58,447 nt of DNA from the NCBI GenBank assembly GCA_903929355.1, contig CAIYUN010000078.1, positions 1 through 58,447 of the forward strand, written 5' to 3'. The stretch's first letter is position 1; every line of letters starts with the position of its first letter. The notes below the pieces were generated by a model. That model did not search any database. It saw only the letters and a program-made list of their open reading frames with translations, and was not told the origin of the DNA. Shown here in pieces: positions 9,501 through 21,500 of this stretch. The stretch is from an uncultured Opitutaceae bacterium. GTDB lineage: Bacteria > Verrucomicrobiota > Verrucomicrobiia > Opitutales > Opitutaceae. The position numbers and the translations under genes were made by a program.

Positions 9501-12500
9501 CGGAGCCGCTGACCGGCCCGCTGAACGCCGTGCCGACCGCGCCGGTCGTCAGGGTTCCGCCCAAGGTCACCTTGCCGGAGCCCGCGAGGGAGTTGAGGCT
9601 CTCGCTGTCGAGCACGGCCAGGGTGCCAAGGGAGTTAACCGTGACCGCGCTGCTGGCGGTCAGGGCGTTGCCACCGCCAAGGGCCAGCGTGCCGTTGCTG
9701 ACCGTCGTGAGACCGGTAAAGGCCGTGTTCGCACCGGAGAGCGTAACCGTGCCGGTGGAAACCGTCAGGGCCCCGCTGCCGGCCAGAGCCGCGCTGATGG
9801 AGCCATTAGTCAGGCTGTAAGAGGCACCAGTCAAAGTCGCGCCCGAGATGCTGCCGGAGGTCAGCGTGACCGCGCCAACGGTCTGATTGGTACCCAGGTT
9901 CAGGTCGCCGCCGGCGACCGTCACCGCGCCCGTGGTCAGGAGATCATCGCCGGCACCGTTGAGGTTCAACGTACCGCCGCTGATGGTGGTGCCGCCAGTG
10001 TACGTGCTGGTGCCGGTCAGGGCGAGGGTGCCGCTGCCCGTAAGGGTCAGGCTGCCCGCGCCGCCGATGGCGCCGGAGAAGACCGTGTTGGTCGTCCCGG
10101 CCGTCAGGTTGCCGCCCAAGGTCACCGTGCCGGAGCCAGCGAGGGCGGAGACGGCCTCATTGTCCAAGAGGGCCAGCGTGCCCGGGGTGTTGACCGTGAC
10201 CGCGCTGCTGGTCGCCAGCGCACTGCCGCCGCTGAGGGCCAGCGTGCCGTTGGTGACGGTGGTGGCGCCCGTGAAGGTGTTGCTGCCCGACAGGCTCACC
10301 GTCGCGCCGGGGCCGTTCATCGTCAGCGCGCCGCTGCCCGCCAGCGCGGAACTGATGCTGCCGGACACAAGATTATAGGACGAGCCCGTCAGCGTCGCGC
10401 CCGAGATGCTGCCGGAGGTCAGCGTCACCGCGCCGACGGTCTGGGCCGTGCCCAAGCTCAGGCCGCCGCCGGCGACCGTCACCGCGCCCGTGCTCAGGAG
10501 GACGTTGCTGCCCGTCAGGGTCAGGGTGCCGCCAGAGATGATGGTGCCACCGGAATAGGTGCTGATGCCGGTCAGCGTGAAGGCGCCGGATCCCGCCAGC
10601 GTGAGCCCGCCCGTGCCGCCAAGGCCGCCGGTGAAGGTTGTGCCCACCGCCTGGGTCGTCAGGATGCCGGTCAACGCCACCGCGCCGTCGCCGGTCAGCG
10701 ATTGGATGCTCTCGGCGTCCAGCACGGCCAAGGTGCCGGGGGCGTTGACGATCACGGCGCTGCTGGCCGTGAGGGCGTTGCCGCCCTTGATCGCCAAAGT
10801 GCCGGTGGTGATGGTCGTGCCACCGGTGAAGGCGGTGTTGTTGCCGGAGACCGTCGCGGTCGTGCCGGCCATCGTCAGGGCACCGCTGCCGGCGATCGCC
10901 GCGCTGAGGGAGCCGCTCGCCAGGCTGTACGAGGTGCCAGTCAAAGTCGCGCCCGAGATGCTGCCGGAGGTCAGCGTCACGGTGCCGACCGTCTGGGCCG
11001 TGCCCAGGTTCAGGTCGCCACCGGCCACCGTCACCGCACCCGTGGTCAGCAGAGCGCTGCCGACGCCATTGAGGGTCAGGGTGCCACCATTGATGGTCGT
11101 GCCGCCGCTATAGCTGCTGGTACCGGTCAGAGTGAGGGTGCCGCCGCTGGCGAGGATCAGCCCGCCCGTGCCACCGAGGCCGCCGGAGAAGGCGGTGTTG
11201 GTCGCCACGACGGAAAGATTGCCGCTCAAGGTCACGGTACCGGCGCCGGCGAGAGACTTGATGCTTTCGGCATCCAACACCGACAAGGTGGAGCCGCTGA
11301 GGACCGAAACCCCGCTGCTGTTGGTCAAGGCGCTGCCGCCCTTGAGGGCCAGCGTGCCGGTGGTGACGGTGGTGCTGCCCGTGAGGCCGGTGTTGGTGCC
11401 CGCCAGCGTCACGGTGGTGCCGTTCATCGTCAGGGCCCCGCTGCCCGCGAGCGCCGCGCTGATGCTGCCGCTCGCCAGATTGAAGGACGCGCCCGTCAGG
11501 GTCGCACCCGAGATGCTGCCCGAGGTCAGCGTCACCGCGCCGACCGTCTGGGCCGTGCCGAGGTTCAGCAGGCCCCCGGCCACCGTCACCGCGCCGGTGT
11601 TCAGCAGATCGCTGCCGACGCCGTTGAGGGTCAAGGTGCCGGAATTGACGGTGGTGCCGCCGCTGTAGGTGCTCGTACCGGTCAAGGTGAAGGTGCCCGC
11701 GCCGGCCACCGTCAGGGCGCCCGCGCCGCCGATGCCGCCGGAGAAGAGGGTGCCGACCGCCCCGGTGGACAGGGTGGAGGCGTTGGCGATCGTCACCGTG
11801 CCCGCACCCGCCAGCGACTTGATGGACTCGGTGTCGAGCACCGACAGGGTGCCGGTGGTCGTCACCGCGCTATTCGTCAGACCGTTGCCCCCGCTGATCG
11901 CCAAGGTGCCGGCGGTGATCGTGGAGCTGCCGGTGTAGCCGCTGTCATTGCCGGACAAGCTCACCGTCGTGCCGTTCATCGTCAAGGCCCCGCCGCCCGC
12001 GAGACCGGCGCTCACGCTGCCGGAGGCGAGATGGAAGGCGGACCCGGTCAGGGTCGTGCCCGAGATCGAGCCGGAGCTCAGCGTGACCACCCCGACCGTC
12101 TGGCTCGTGCCCGCGTTCAGATTGCCGCCGGCCACCGTGACCGCGCCCGTGGCCAGCAGATCGCTGCTGCTGCCGTTGAGGTTCAGCACGCCGGAACTGA
12201 TGGTGGTGCCGCCGAAGTAGAAGTTGGTGCCGGTGAGGGTGAAGGTGCCGCTGCCCGTCACGGTCAGCCCGCCGGTGCCCTGCATGATGCCGGCGAAGGT
12301 CGTACCCGACGCCCCGGTCACCAGATTGCCACCCAGGTTAACCCCGCCGGTGCCGGCCAGGGAGCTGAGGGTTTCACTGTCCAGCAGCGCCAGGATGCCG
12401 GGGGCATTGACCGTGACCGCACTGCTGGTTGTCAACGCCGCGCCACCCTGGATGTCGAGGGTGCCGGCCGTGACCGTCGTGGTGCCGGTGAAGGTGTTGT

Positions 12501-15500
12501 TGGCCGCCAGCGTCGCCGTGGTCCCGCTGCCGTTCATCGTCAGCGAGGCGTTGCCGGCCAGGACGGAACTGATGCTGCCGGCCGCCAGGGTGTAGGACGA
12601 GCCCGTCAGGGTCGCACCCGAGATGCTGCCGGAGGTCAGCGTGACCGCGCCAACCGTCTGGGCCGCGCCCAGGTTCAGGTTGCCGCCGGCCACGGTCAGC
12701 GCGCCCGTGCTCAGCAGCACATTGCTGTTGGTCAGGGTCAGGATGCCCGAGCTGAGCGTGGTGCCGCCGCTGAAGGTGTTGACTCCCGACAAGGTGAAGG
12801 TGCCGGGGCCCCCCACCACCAACCCGCCCGTGCCCACCAAGGAACCGGTGAACGAGGTGCCGACGGCGCCCGTGGTCAGAGTCCCGCCCAGCGTGACCGT
12901 GCCCGCACCGGCCAGCGAGGTGATGCTCTCGGCATCCTGCACCGCGAGCGTGCCGGCGACCGTGACCGCGCTGGCCTGCAGCGCGCTGCCCCCGACGAGC
13001 GAGAGCGTGCCCACATTGACCGCCGTGTTGCCCGTGAAGTTGATGTTGGTCCCGGACAGGGTGGCCGTCGTGCCGTTCATCGTAAGCGGCCCGCTGCCGG
13101 CCAGGACCGCGCTGATGGTGCCACTGACCAGGCTGTAGGAGCTGCCGGTCAAGGCCGCCCCCGAGATCGTGCCGGAGGTCAAGGTCACCGCACCCACCGT
13201 CTGGGCCGTGGCCAAGTTGAGGCTGCCACCCGCCACATTCACCGCACCGGTGCCCAGCAGGACACTGCCGCCGTTGAGCGTCAACGTGCCGGAATTGACC
13301 GTCGTGCCACCGCTGTAGGTGCTCGTGCCGCTCAAGGTGAACGTGCCGGCACCGGCCACCACCAGGCCGGTGGTGCCCTGGATGGACCCGCCAAAGGTCG
13401 TGCCGGACGCGCCCGTGGTCAGGTTGCCCGTGCCCAAGTTCACCGTGCCGGTACCCGCGAGCGACTTGATGGTCTCGGTGTCGAGCACCGAGAGCGTGCC
13501 GGTGACGGTCACCGGGCTGTTGGTCAAAGCGCTGCCGCCGCTGATCGCGAGGGTGCCCGAATTGATCGTGGTGCCACCGGTGAGGGCCGTGTTGACCCCG
13601 GCCAGCGTCACGGTGCCGGTCGACACGGTCACGGAACCGGCGCCCGCCAGCCCCGCGCTGATGCTGCCGCTCGAGAGGTTGTAGGAAGTGCCGGTCAAAG
13701 TCGCGCCCGAGATCGAGCCGGAGGTCAGCGTGACCGCGCCGACGGTCTGGTTGGTGCCGAGGCTCAGGTTACCGCCGGCCACCGTCACCGCGCCCGCGGC
13801 CGCCAGATCGCTGCTGGCGCCGTTGAGGGCCAACGTGCCGGCATTGAGCGTCGTGCCACCGGTGTAGGTGCTGATGCCGGTCAGCGTAAAGGTGCCGCTG
13901 CCCGTGACCGTGACCCCATTGGTGCCGGAGATGACGCCCGAGAAGGCCGTGCCGGTCGCGCCGGTCGTCAGCGCCCCGCCCAAGGTCACCGTGCCGGAGC
14001 CGGCCAGGGAGCTGAGGGTTTCGCTGTCCAGCAGCGACAACGTGCCGGGGGTATTGACCGTCACCGCACTGCCCGTCAAGGCGCTGCCGTTCTTGATGGC
14101 CAGCGTGCCGGTCGTGACCGTCGTGCTGCCGGTGTAGGTGGTGTCGGTGCCCGCCAGCGTGGCAGTCGTGCCGTTCATCGTCAGGGCCCCGCTGCCGGCC
14201 AGGGCCGCAGTGATGGTGCCGCTCGCCAGAGCGTAGGAGGTGCCCGTCAGGGTCAGCCCCGAGATCGTGCCGGAGGTCAGGGTGACCGCGCCGACCGTCT
14301 GGTTCGTCAGCAGGTTCAGGGTACTGGTGGCACCCGCCACCGTCACTGCGCCCGTGGCCGAAAGATCGCTGCCGACACCGTTGAGCGTCAGGGTGCCGGA
14401 GTTGATCGTCGTGCCGCCGCTGTAGGTGCTCGTGCCCGAGAGGGTGAAGGTGTTCGCGCCAGCCACAATCAGACCGCCCGTGCCGCCGATGCCGCCCGTG
14501 AAGGTGGTGTTTGCCGCCCCGGTCGTAAGGGTGCCGCCGAGCGTCACCGTGCCCGAGCCCGCCAGCGACTTGATGCTTTCCGCATCAAGCACAGCCAGGC
14601 TGCCCGTGACCGTCACCGCGCTGCTATTCGTCAGGGCGGTGCCGCCGCTGATCGCCAGGGTACCGGACGTGACCGTCGTGGAGCCGGTGTAAGTGTTGGC
14701 CCCGGTCAAGGTGGCGGTCGTGCCGTTCATGGTCAGCGACCCGGCGCCAGCCAGTGCCGCGCTGATGCTGCCGCTCGCCAAACTGTAGGACGTGCCGGTC
14801 AGGGTGAGCCCGGAGATCGACCCGGAGGTCAGCGTCACCGCGCCCACCGTTTGGGCCGTGGCCAGGTTCAGGTCGCCGCCGGCCACCGTCACCGCGCCCG
14901 TGGCCGCCAGATCGCTGCCGACGCCGGCAAGGGTCAAGGTACCGGAGTTGACGGTTGTGCCGCCGCCGTAGGTGCTGGTCCCGCTCAGGGTGAACGTCCC
15001 GGCCCCGGCCACCACGAGGCTGCTGGTGGCGCCACCGCCGATGCTGCCCGTGAAGGTCGTCCCCGTCGCGCCGGTCGACAGCGTGAAGGTGTTGGCGATC
15101 GTCACCGTGCCCGCGCCGGCCAGCGACTTGATCGTCTCGCTGTCGAGCACCGCCAGCGTGCCGGCATCGGTCACCGCGCTGTTCGTCAGCGCGTTGCCGC
15201 CGCTGATCGCCAAGGTGCCGGCATTGATTGCCGAGGTGCCCGTGAAGGTCGTGTTCGCCCCGGTCAGCGTCACCGTGGTGCCGCTCATCGTCAGGGAGCC
15301 CGCGCCGCCCAACGCCGCGCTGATGCTGCCGCTCGCCAGGCTGTAAGACGTGCCGGTCAGGGTCGCGCCCGAGATGGAGCCGGAGGTCAAGGTGACCGCG
15401 CCGACCGTCTGGTTGGTGCCCAAGTTCAGCAGGCCGCCCGCCACCGTCACTGCGCCCGTGGCCGAAAGATCGCTGCTGACGCCGTTGAGGAACAGCGTGC

Positions 15501-18500
15501 CAGAATTAATGTTCGTGACACCGCTGTAGGTGCTCGTGCCCGTCAGCGTGAAGGTCCCCGCGCCCGCCACCGTCAGGCCACCCGTGCCGCCGAGGCCACC
15601 CGTGAAGGTCGTGCCAACCGCGCCGGTCGTCAGGGTACCGCCGAGCGTCACCGTGCCCGAACCCGCCAGCGACTTGATGCTTTCCGCATCGACCAACGCC
15701 AGGCTGCCCGTGACCGTCACCCCGCTGCTGTTCGTGAGGGCCGTGCCGCCGCTGATGGCCAAGGTGCCAGCCGTGACCGTCGTGGAGCCGGTGTAGGTGT
15801 TGGCCCCGGTCAAGGTCGCGGTCGTGCCGTTCATGGTCAGCGACCCGGCGCCCGCCAGCGCGGCGCTGATGCTGCCGCTCGCCAAGCTGTAGGACGTACC
15901 CGTAAGGGTCGTGCCCGAAATCGAGCCGGAGGTCAGCGTCACCGCGCCCACCGTTTGGGCCGTGGCCAGGTTCAGGTCACCGCCGGCCACCGTCACCGCG
16001 CCCGTGTTCAGCAGATCGCTGCCGACGCCGGCAAGGGTCAAGGTGCCGGAGTTGACGGTCGTGCCGCCGCTGTAGGTGCTGGTGCCGCTTAGCGTGAAGG
16101 TGCCCGCGCCGGCCACCGTCAGCCCGCCGGTGCCGCCGATGCCGCCCGCGAAGGTCGTGCCCGCCGCGCCAGTCGTGAGACCGCCGCCCAAGGTGACGGT
16201 GCCCGCACCGGCGAGCGACTTGATGGTCTCGGTGTCGAGGACCGAAAGGGTGCCCGTCGCCGTCACCGCGCTGTTCGTCAGGGCGCTGCCACCGCTGATC
16301 GCCAAGGTGCCGGAGTTGATCGCCGAGGTGCCCGTGAACGTCGTGTTCGTCCCGGTCAGCGTCACCGTGGTGCCGCTCATGGTCAGGGAACCGGCGCCGG
16401 CCAACGCCGCGCTGATGCTGCCGCTCGCCAGGCTGTAGGAGGTGCCCGTCAGAGTCGCGCCCGAGATCGAGCCGGAGGTCAGGGTGACCGCGCCGACCGT
16501 CTGGTTGGTGCCCAGCTTCAACAGGCCGCCCGCCACCGTCACCGCGCCCGTGGCCGAAAGATCGCTGCCAACGCCATTGAGGGTGAGCGTGCCGGAGTTG
16601 ACCGTCGTGCCGCCGCTGTAGGTGCTCGTGCCCGTGAGGGTGAAGGTGCCCGCGCCAGCCACAATCAAACCGCCCGTGCCGCCGATGCCGCCGGTGAAGG
16701 TCGTGTCCACCGCACCGGTCGTCAGGTTGCCGCCGAGCGTCACCGTGCCCGCGCCGGCCAGCGACTTGATGCCCTCGTTGTCGAGCAAGGCCAGGGTGCC
16801 GGGGCTGTTGACGGTCACCGCGCTGCTGGCCGTGATCGTGGTGCCGCCGCCCTTGAGCGCCAGTGTGCCGTTGTTGACCGTGGTCACGCCCGTGTAGCCG
16901 TTGACCGCGGTCAGCGCCAACGTGCCGGCGCCACCAAACACGGTCAAGGTGCCGCCGGTGCTGTTCAGCCCGCTGGTCAAGGTGACCGACTGCCCGTTGG
17001 TGTCGATCCGATAGGTCTGGCTGGCCGCGCTGCTGAAGCGGCTGGAGTAATCGGTCGTGTTGCTCGCGCCATACTGCAGGGTGCCGCCGCCGAAGGCAAT
17101 CGTGCCGGCGCCACCGATTGCACCCGCGCTGCCCAGGGCCAGCGTCCCGCCGTTCAGGTTCGTGCCGCCGGAGTAGGTGTTGGTGCCCGTCAAGGTGAAA
17201 GTGCCGGTGCCGACCAAGGTCAGCGCGCCCGTGCCACCGATATTGCCGGAGAACAGGGTGCTGGTCGCATTGCCCGTGGTCAGCGTGCCGCCCAAGGTCG
17301 CGGTGCCGGTGCCCGCGAGGGAGGAGATGGTCTCGCTGTCGAGCAGGGCCAGCGTGCCGGGGGTGTTGACCGTCACCGCGCTGCTCGCGGCGATCGTGGT
17401 CCCGGCGTCCAGCGCCAGCGTGCCGTTGGTCACCGTGGTCACCCCGGTGTAGCCGTTGACGGCAGTCAGCGTCAGGGTGCCGGCGCCACCAAACACGGTC
17501 AGCGTGCCGCCGCTGCTGGCCAGGTTGTGGGCAAAGGTGACCGACTGGCCGTTCGTATCAATCCGGTAGGCCTGGTTGGCCGCGGCGCTGAAGAGCGTGG
17601 AGTAATCGGTGGTGTTGCTCGCGCTGTACTTGAGCGTGCCGCCAGCGAAGGAAATGCCGCTGGTGGAGACAATCGCCCCCGCGCTGCCCAGGGCCAGCGT
17701 CCCGCCGTTCAGGGCGGTTGCGCCGGAGTAGGTGTTGGTGCCGGTCAGGGTGAAGACACCGCTGCCCACCACCGTCAGTCCGCCGGTGCCGCCGATGCCG
17801 CCGGAGAAGAGCGTGCTAGCCGAATTGCCCGTGGTCAGCGTCCCGGAGCCGAGGGCGACCGTGCCGCTGCCCGCCAAAGAGGCGATGGTCTCGTTGTCCA
17901 GCAGGGCCAGCGTGCCGGGGCTGTTCACCGTCACCCCGCTGCTCGCGGTGATGGTCGTCAGGGCGTGCAGGGCCAACGTGCCGCTGGTCACAGTCGTGGC
18001 CCCGGTGTAGCCGTTGATGGCATTCAGGGTCAGGGTGCCGGCGCCGCCAAACACGGTCAGGGTGCCGCCGCTGCTGCTGAGATTCGTGGCCAAAGCGACC
18101 GACTGCCCGTTCGTGTCAATCCGGTAGGCTTGGTTGAGCGCGGTGCTGAAGCGGGCCGAGTAATCCGTGGTGTTGCTCGCGCCGAACTGCAGGGTGCCGC
18201 CGCTGAAGGTGATCGTGCCCGCAGCGCCAATCGCGCCCGCGCTGCCCAAGGCCAATGTGCCGCCGACCAAGGTGGTGCCGCCCGAGTAGGTGTTCGTGCC
18301 CGTCAGGGTGAAGGTGCCACTGCCCGCCAGGGTCAGAGCGCCGGTGCCGCCGATGGCGCCGGAGAAGAGCGTGCTGGCCGAGTTGCCCGTGGTCAGCGTG
18401 TTGGCACCCAAAGCGACCGTGCCGGAGCCGGCGAGGGAGGCGATCGTCTCGTTGTCCAGCAAGGCCAGCTTGCCGCTGGAGCCCACCGTCACGCCGCTGC

Positions 18501-21500
18501 TCGCGGTGATCGTGGTCCCGCCGCCCTTCAGCGCCAGGGTGCCGTTGGTCACCGTCGTCGCGCCGGTGTAGCCGTTGACGGCGGTCAGGTTCAAAGTGCC
18601 CGCGCCGCCAAACACGGTGAGGGAGCCGCCGGTGCTGTTCAGGGCGCTGGCGAAAGTGACCGCCTGGCCGTTGGTGTCGATGCTGAAGGCCTGGTTGATC
18701 GCGCTGCTGAAGCTGTTCGAGTAATCGTGCTGGTTGCTGGCGCCAAACTGCAGGGTGCCGCCGCCAAAGGCAATCGTGCCCGCAGCGCCGATCGCGCCCG
18801 CACTGCCCAGGGCCAACGTGCCGCCATTCAGGGTCGTGCCACCCGAGTAGGTGTTGGTGCCCGTGAGGGTGAAGGTGCCGCTGCCGACCAGCGTGAGCCC
18901 GCCCGTGCCGCCAATGCCGCCGGAGAAGAGCGTGCTGGTCGCGTTGCCCGTGGTCAGCGTGCCACCCAACGTGACGGTGCCCGAGCCCGCCAGCGAGGCG
19001 ATCGTCTCGGTGTCCAGCGTGGTCAGCTTGCCGCTGCTGCCCACCGTCACGCCGCTGCTGGCGGCAATGGTGGTGAGGGCGTCGAGCACCAAGGCACCGT
19101 TGGTCACGGTCGTGGCCCCGGTGTAACCGCTGATGGCGGTCAGGGTGAGCGAGCCGGCGCCGCCAAACACGTTCAGGGTGCCGTCCGTGCTGTTCAGAGC
19201 ACTCGCAAAGGTAACCGCCTGCCCGTTCGTATCAATGCTGAAGGCCTGGGCGGCGGCGTTGCTGAAGCGAGCCGAGTAATCCGTGGTGTTGCTGGCGCTG
19301 AACTGGAGGGTGCCGCCGCTGAAGGTGATCGTACCCGCGGTGCCAATCGCGCCCGCGCTGCCCAGAGCGAGCGTCCCGCCGTTCAGGGTGGTCCCGCCCG
19401 AGTAGGTGTTGGTGCCCGTCAGCGTGAAGGTGCCGCTGCCCGTGATGGTCAGGCCGCTGGTGCCGCCGATGCCGCCGGAGAAGGCCGTGCCCACCGCGCC
19501 GGTGGTCAAGGTTCCGCCCAAGGTGACCGTGCCGCTGCCGGCCAGGGACTTGATGCTCTCGGCATCCAGCACGACCAGTTTGCCGAGACTGTTGACCGTC
19601 ACCGCGCTGCTGGAGGTCAGGGCGTTGCCGCCACCGATCGCCAAGGTGCCGTTGGTGACCGTCGTGAGACCCGTGAAGTTGGTGTTCGCACCGGACAGAG
19701 TCACGGTCGCGGTGGAAACCGTCAGATTGCCGCCGCCAGCGATGGCCGCGCTCACGGTGCCACTCGACAGGAGGTAGGAGGAACCGGTCAAGGTCGCGCC
19801 CGAGATCGAACCGGAGGTCATGGTGACCGCTCCGACCGTCTGGTTGGTGAGCAGGTTCAGATCGCCGCCGGCCACCAGAACGGTGCCCGTGCTCAGCAAG
19901 TCGCTGCTGACACCGGCGAGGGCCAAGGTACCGGTGTTGATCGTCGTGCCGCCGGTGAAGGAGCTGATCCCGGTGAGGGCGAAGGTGCCGCTGCCGGTGA
20001 CCGTGAGGCCGCCCGTGCCCGTGATGGCGCCCGAGAACGTGGTGCCGGCCGCGCCGGTCGTCAGTCCACCGCCCAAGGTCACGGTGCCGCTGCCGGCCAG
20101 GGACTGGAGGGTCTCACTGTCGATGAGGGAAAGGGTGCCGGGGCTGTTGACCGTGACGGCGCTGCTGGTGGTGAGGGCGCTGCCGCCGTTGATCGCCAGC
20201 GTGCCGTTGTTGACCGTGGTGGTGCCGGTGAAGGTGTTGGCGCCGTTCAGGAAGAGCTTGCCGCTATTCTTGGTGATCAGGTTGCCCGAGCCCGCGATGA
20301 TGCCGCTGTAGGTCACAACCTTGCCGCTGGCGATGTCCAGCCGGGCGGTGTCACCGGTGCCGAGCGTGATGCCACGGTTGGGGTTCAGAATGAAGGAGTT
20401 CGTCACCCCCAGCGTGCCGCCGTTCAACGTGATGCTCGCGGCCGTGGTGGTGACGGGAACCAGGCCCAGGTTGATGTCAGTCGAAATCTGCAGCGTCCCG
20501 GAGTTGATGGTGGTGCCCGCGCTATAGCTGTTCGTGCCCGTCAGCGTCTGCGTGCCGGTGCCGGACATCACCAACGCCACGTTGCTGGTCAGGTCACCGT
20601 TGAAGACCACGTTGCCCGCCGTGTTCAGGGTCAGCGTGCTCGTGACGGCGGTGATGGTGTTGATGACGCGGCCGGTGATGTCGCTGGCGAGCGAACCAAG
20701 CGCATCGTTGTGCCCGTTCATGTCGAGGGAGCCGGAGTTGGTCAGGGTCAGGGCCGTCCCGGTGGCGGCCAGCGTGTTGTTGGCCCCGATTTGCAGGGTG
20801 GCCAGATTCACGTTGGTGGCACCCGTGTAGGTGTTCGCCCCGCTGAGGACGAGGATGCCGGCATCCTGCAGGGCCAAATTGCCGCTGCCGGTGATCACGC
20901 CACTGACGGTCATGACCGTGCCCAGGCCGACATCAAAAGTGCCGGTGTGGCCAGTGCCCAAGGTGATGCCGCGGTTGGGGCTCAGGGCAAAGGAGTTGTT
21001 GGCCGACAGGACGCCGCCGTTCAAGGTGATGCTGTTGGTGACGGTCGTGCCGGGAACCGCGCCCAGGTTGGAGTCGGCGCCGATGCTCAGCGTGCCAGAA
21101 TTGATGGTCGTGTTGCCGGTGTAGCCGTTGATGCCCGAGAGCGTCTCGGTGCCGCTGGCACCGCCGGCCAGGATCAGCGCGATGGGGCCGCTGATGGTGC
21201 CGTTGAAGGTGGCGCTGCCCGGCGTGCTGAGCGTCAGGGTGCTGGCGGTGACCGAGCTGTTGAGCACGAAGCTGGTGCCGTCGCCGGCGAGCGAGCCGAG
21301 GGTGTCGCTGAAGCCGGCCACATTGAACGTGCCGGAGCTGTTGACGGTCAGGGCGGTGCCGGTGGCGGCCAGCACATTGTTGGCGCCGAGCTTCAAGGTG
21401 CCGCCGGTGACGGTCGTCGTGCCGGTGTAGGTGTTGGCACCGGAGAGCAGCAGCGTACCGGTGTCTGAGAGGGCAAGATTGCCGCCGCCCTTGATCACGC

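Noticed and set aside
8152-16092. A 2,646-codon open frame on the plus strand rich in Arg, Ala, Gly, Gln and His
   Set aside because: It lies wholly antisense to the giant gene, repeats with the same period and has no domain, signal or start context. It is a composition effect of GC-rich repeat DNA.
5640-19460. CRISPR-like array, because of regular repeats
   Set aside because: Periods of ~550 nt, in-frame coding and gradual divergence are those of protein modules. No short identical repeats with unique spacers were seen here or in the gaps.
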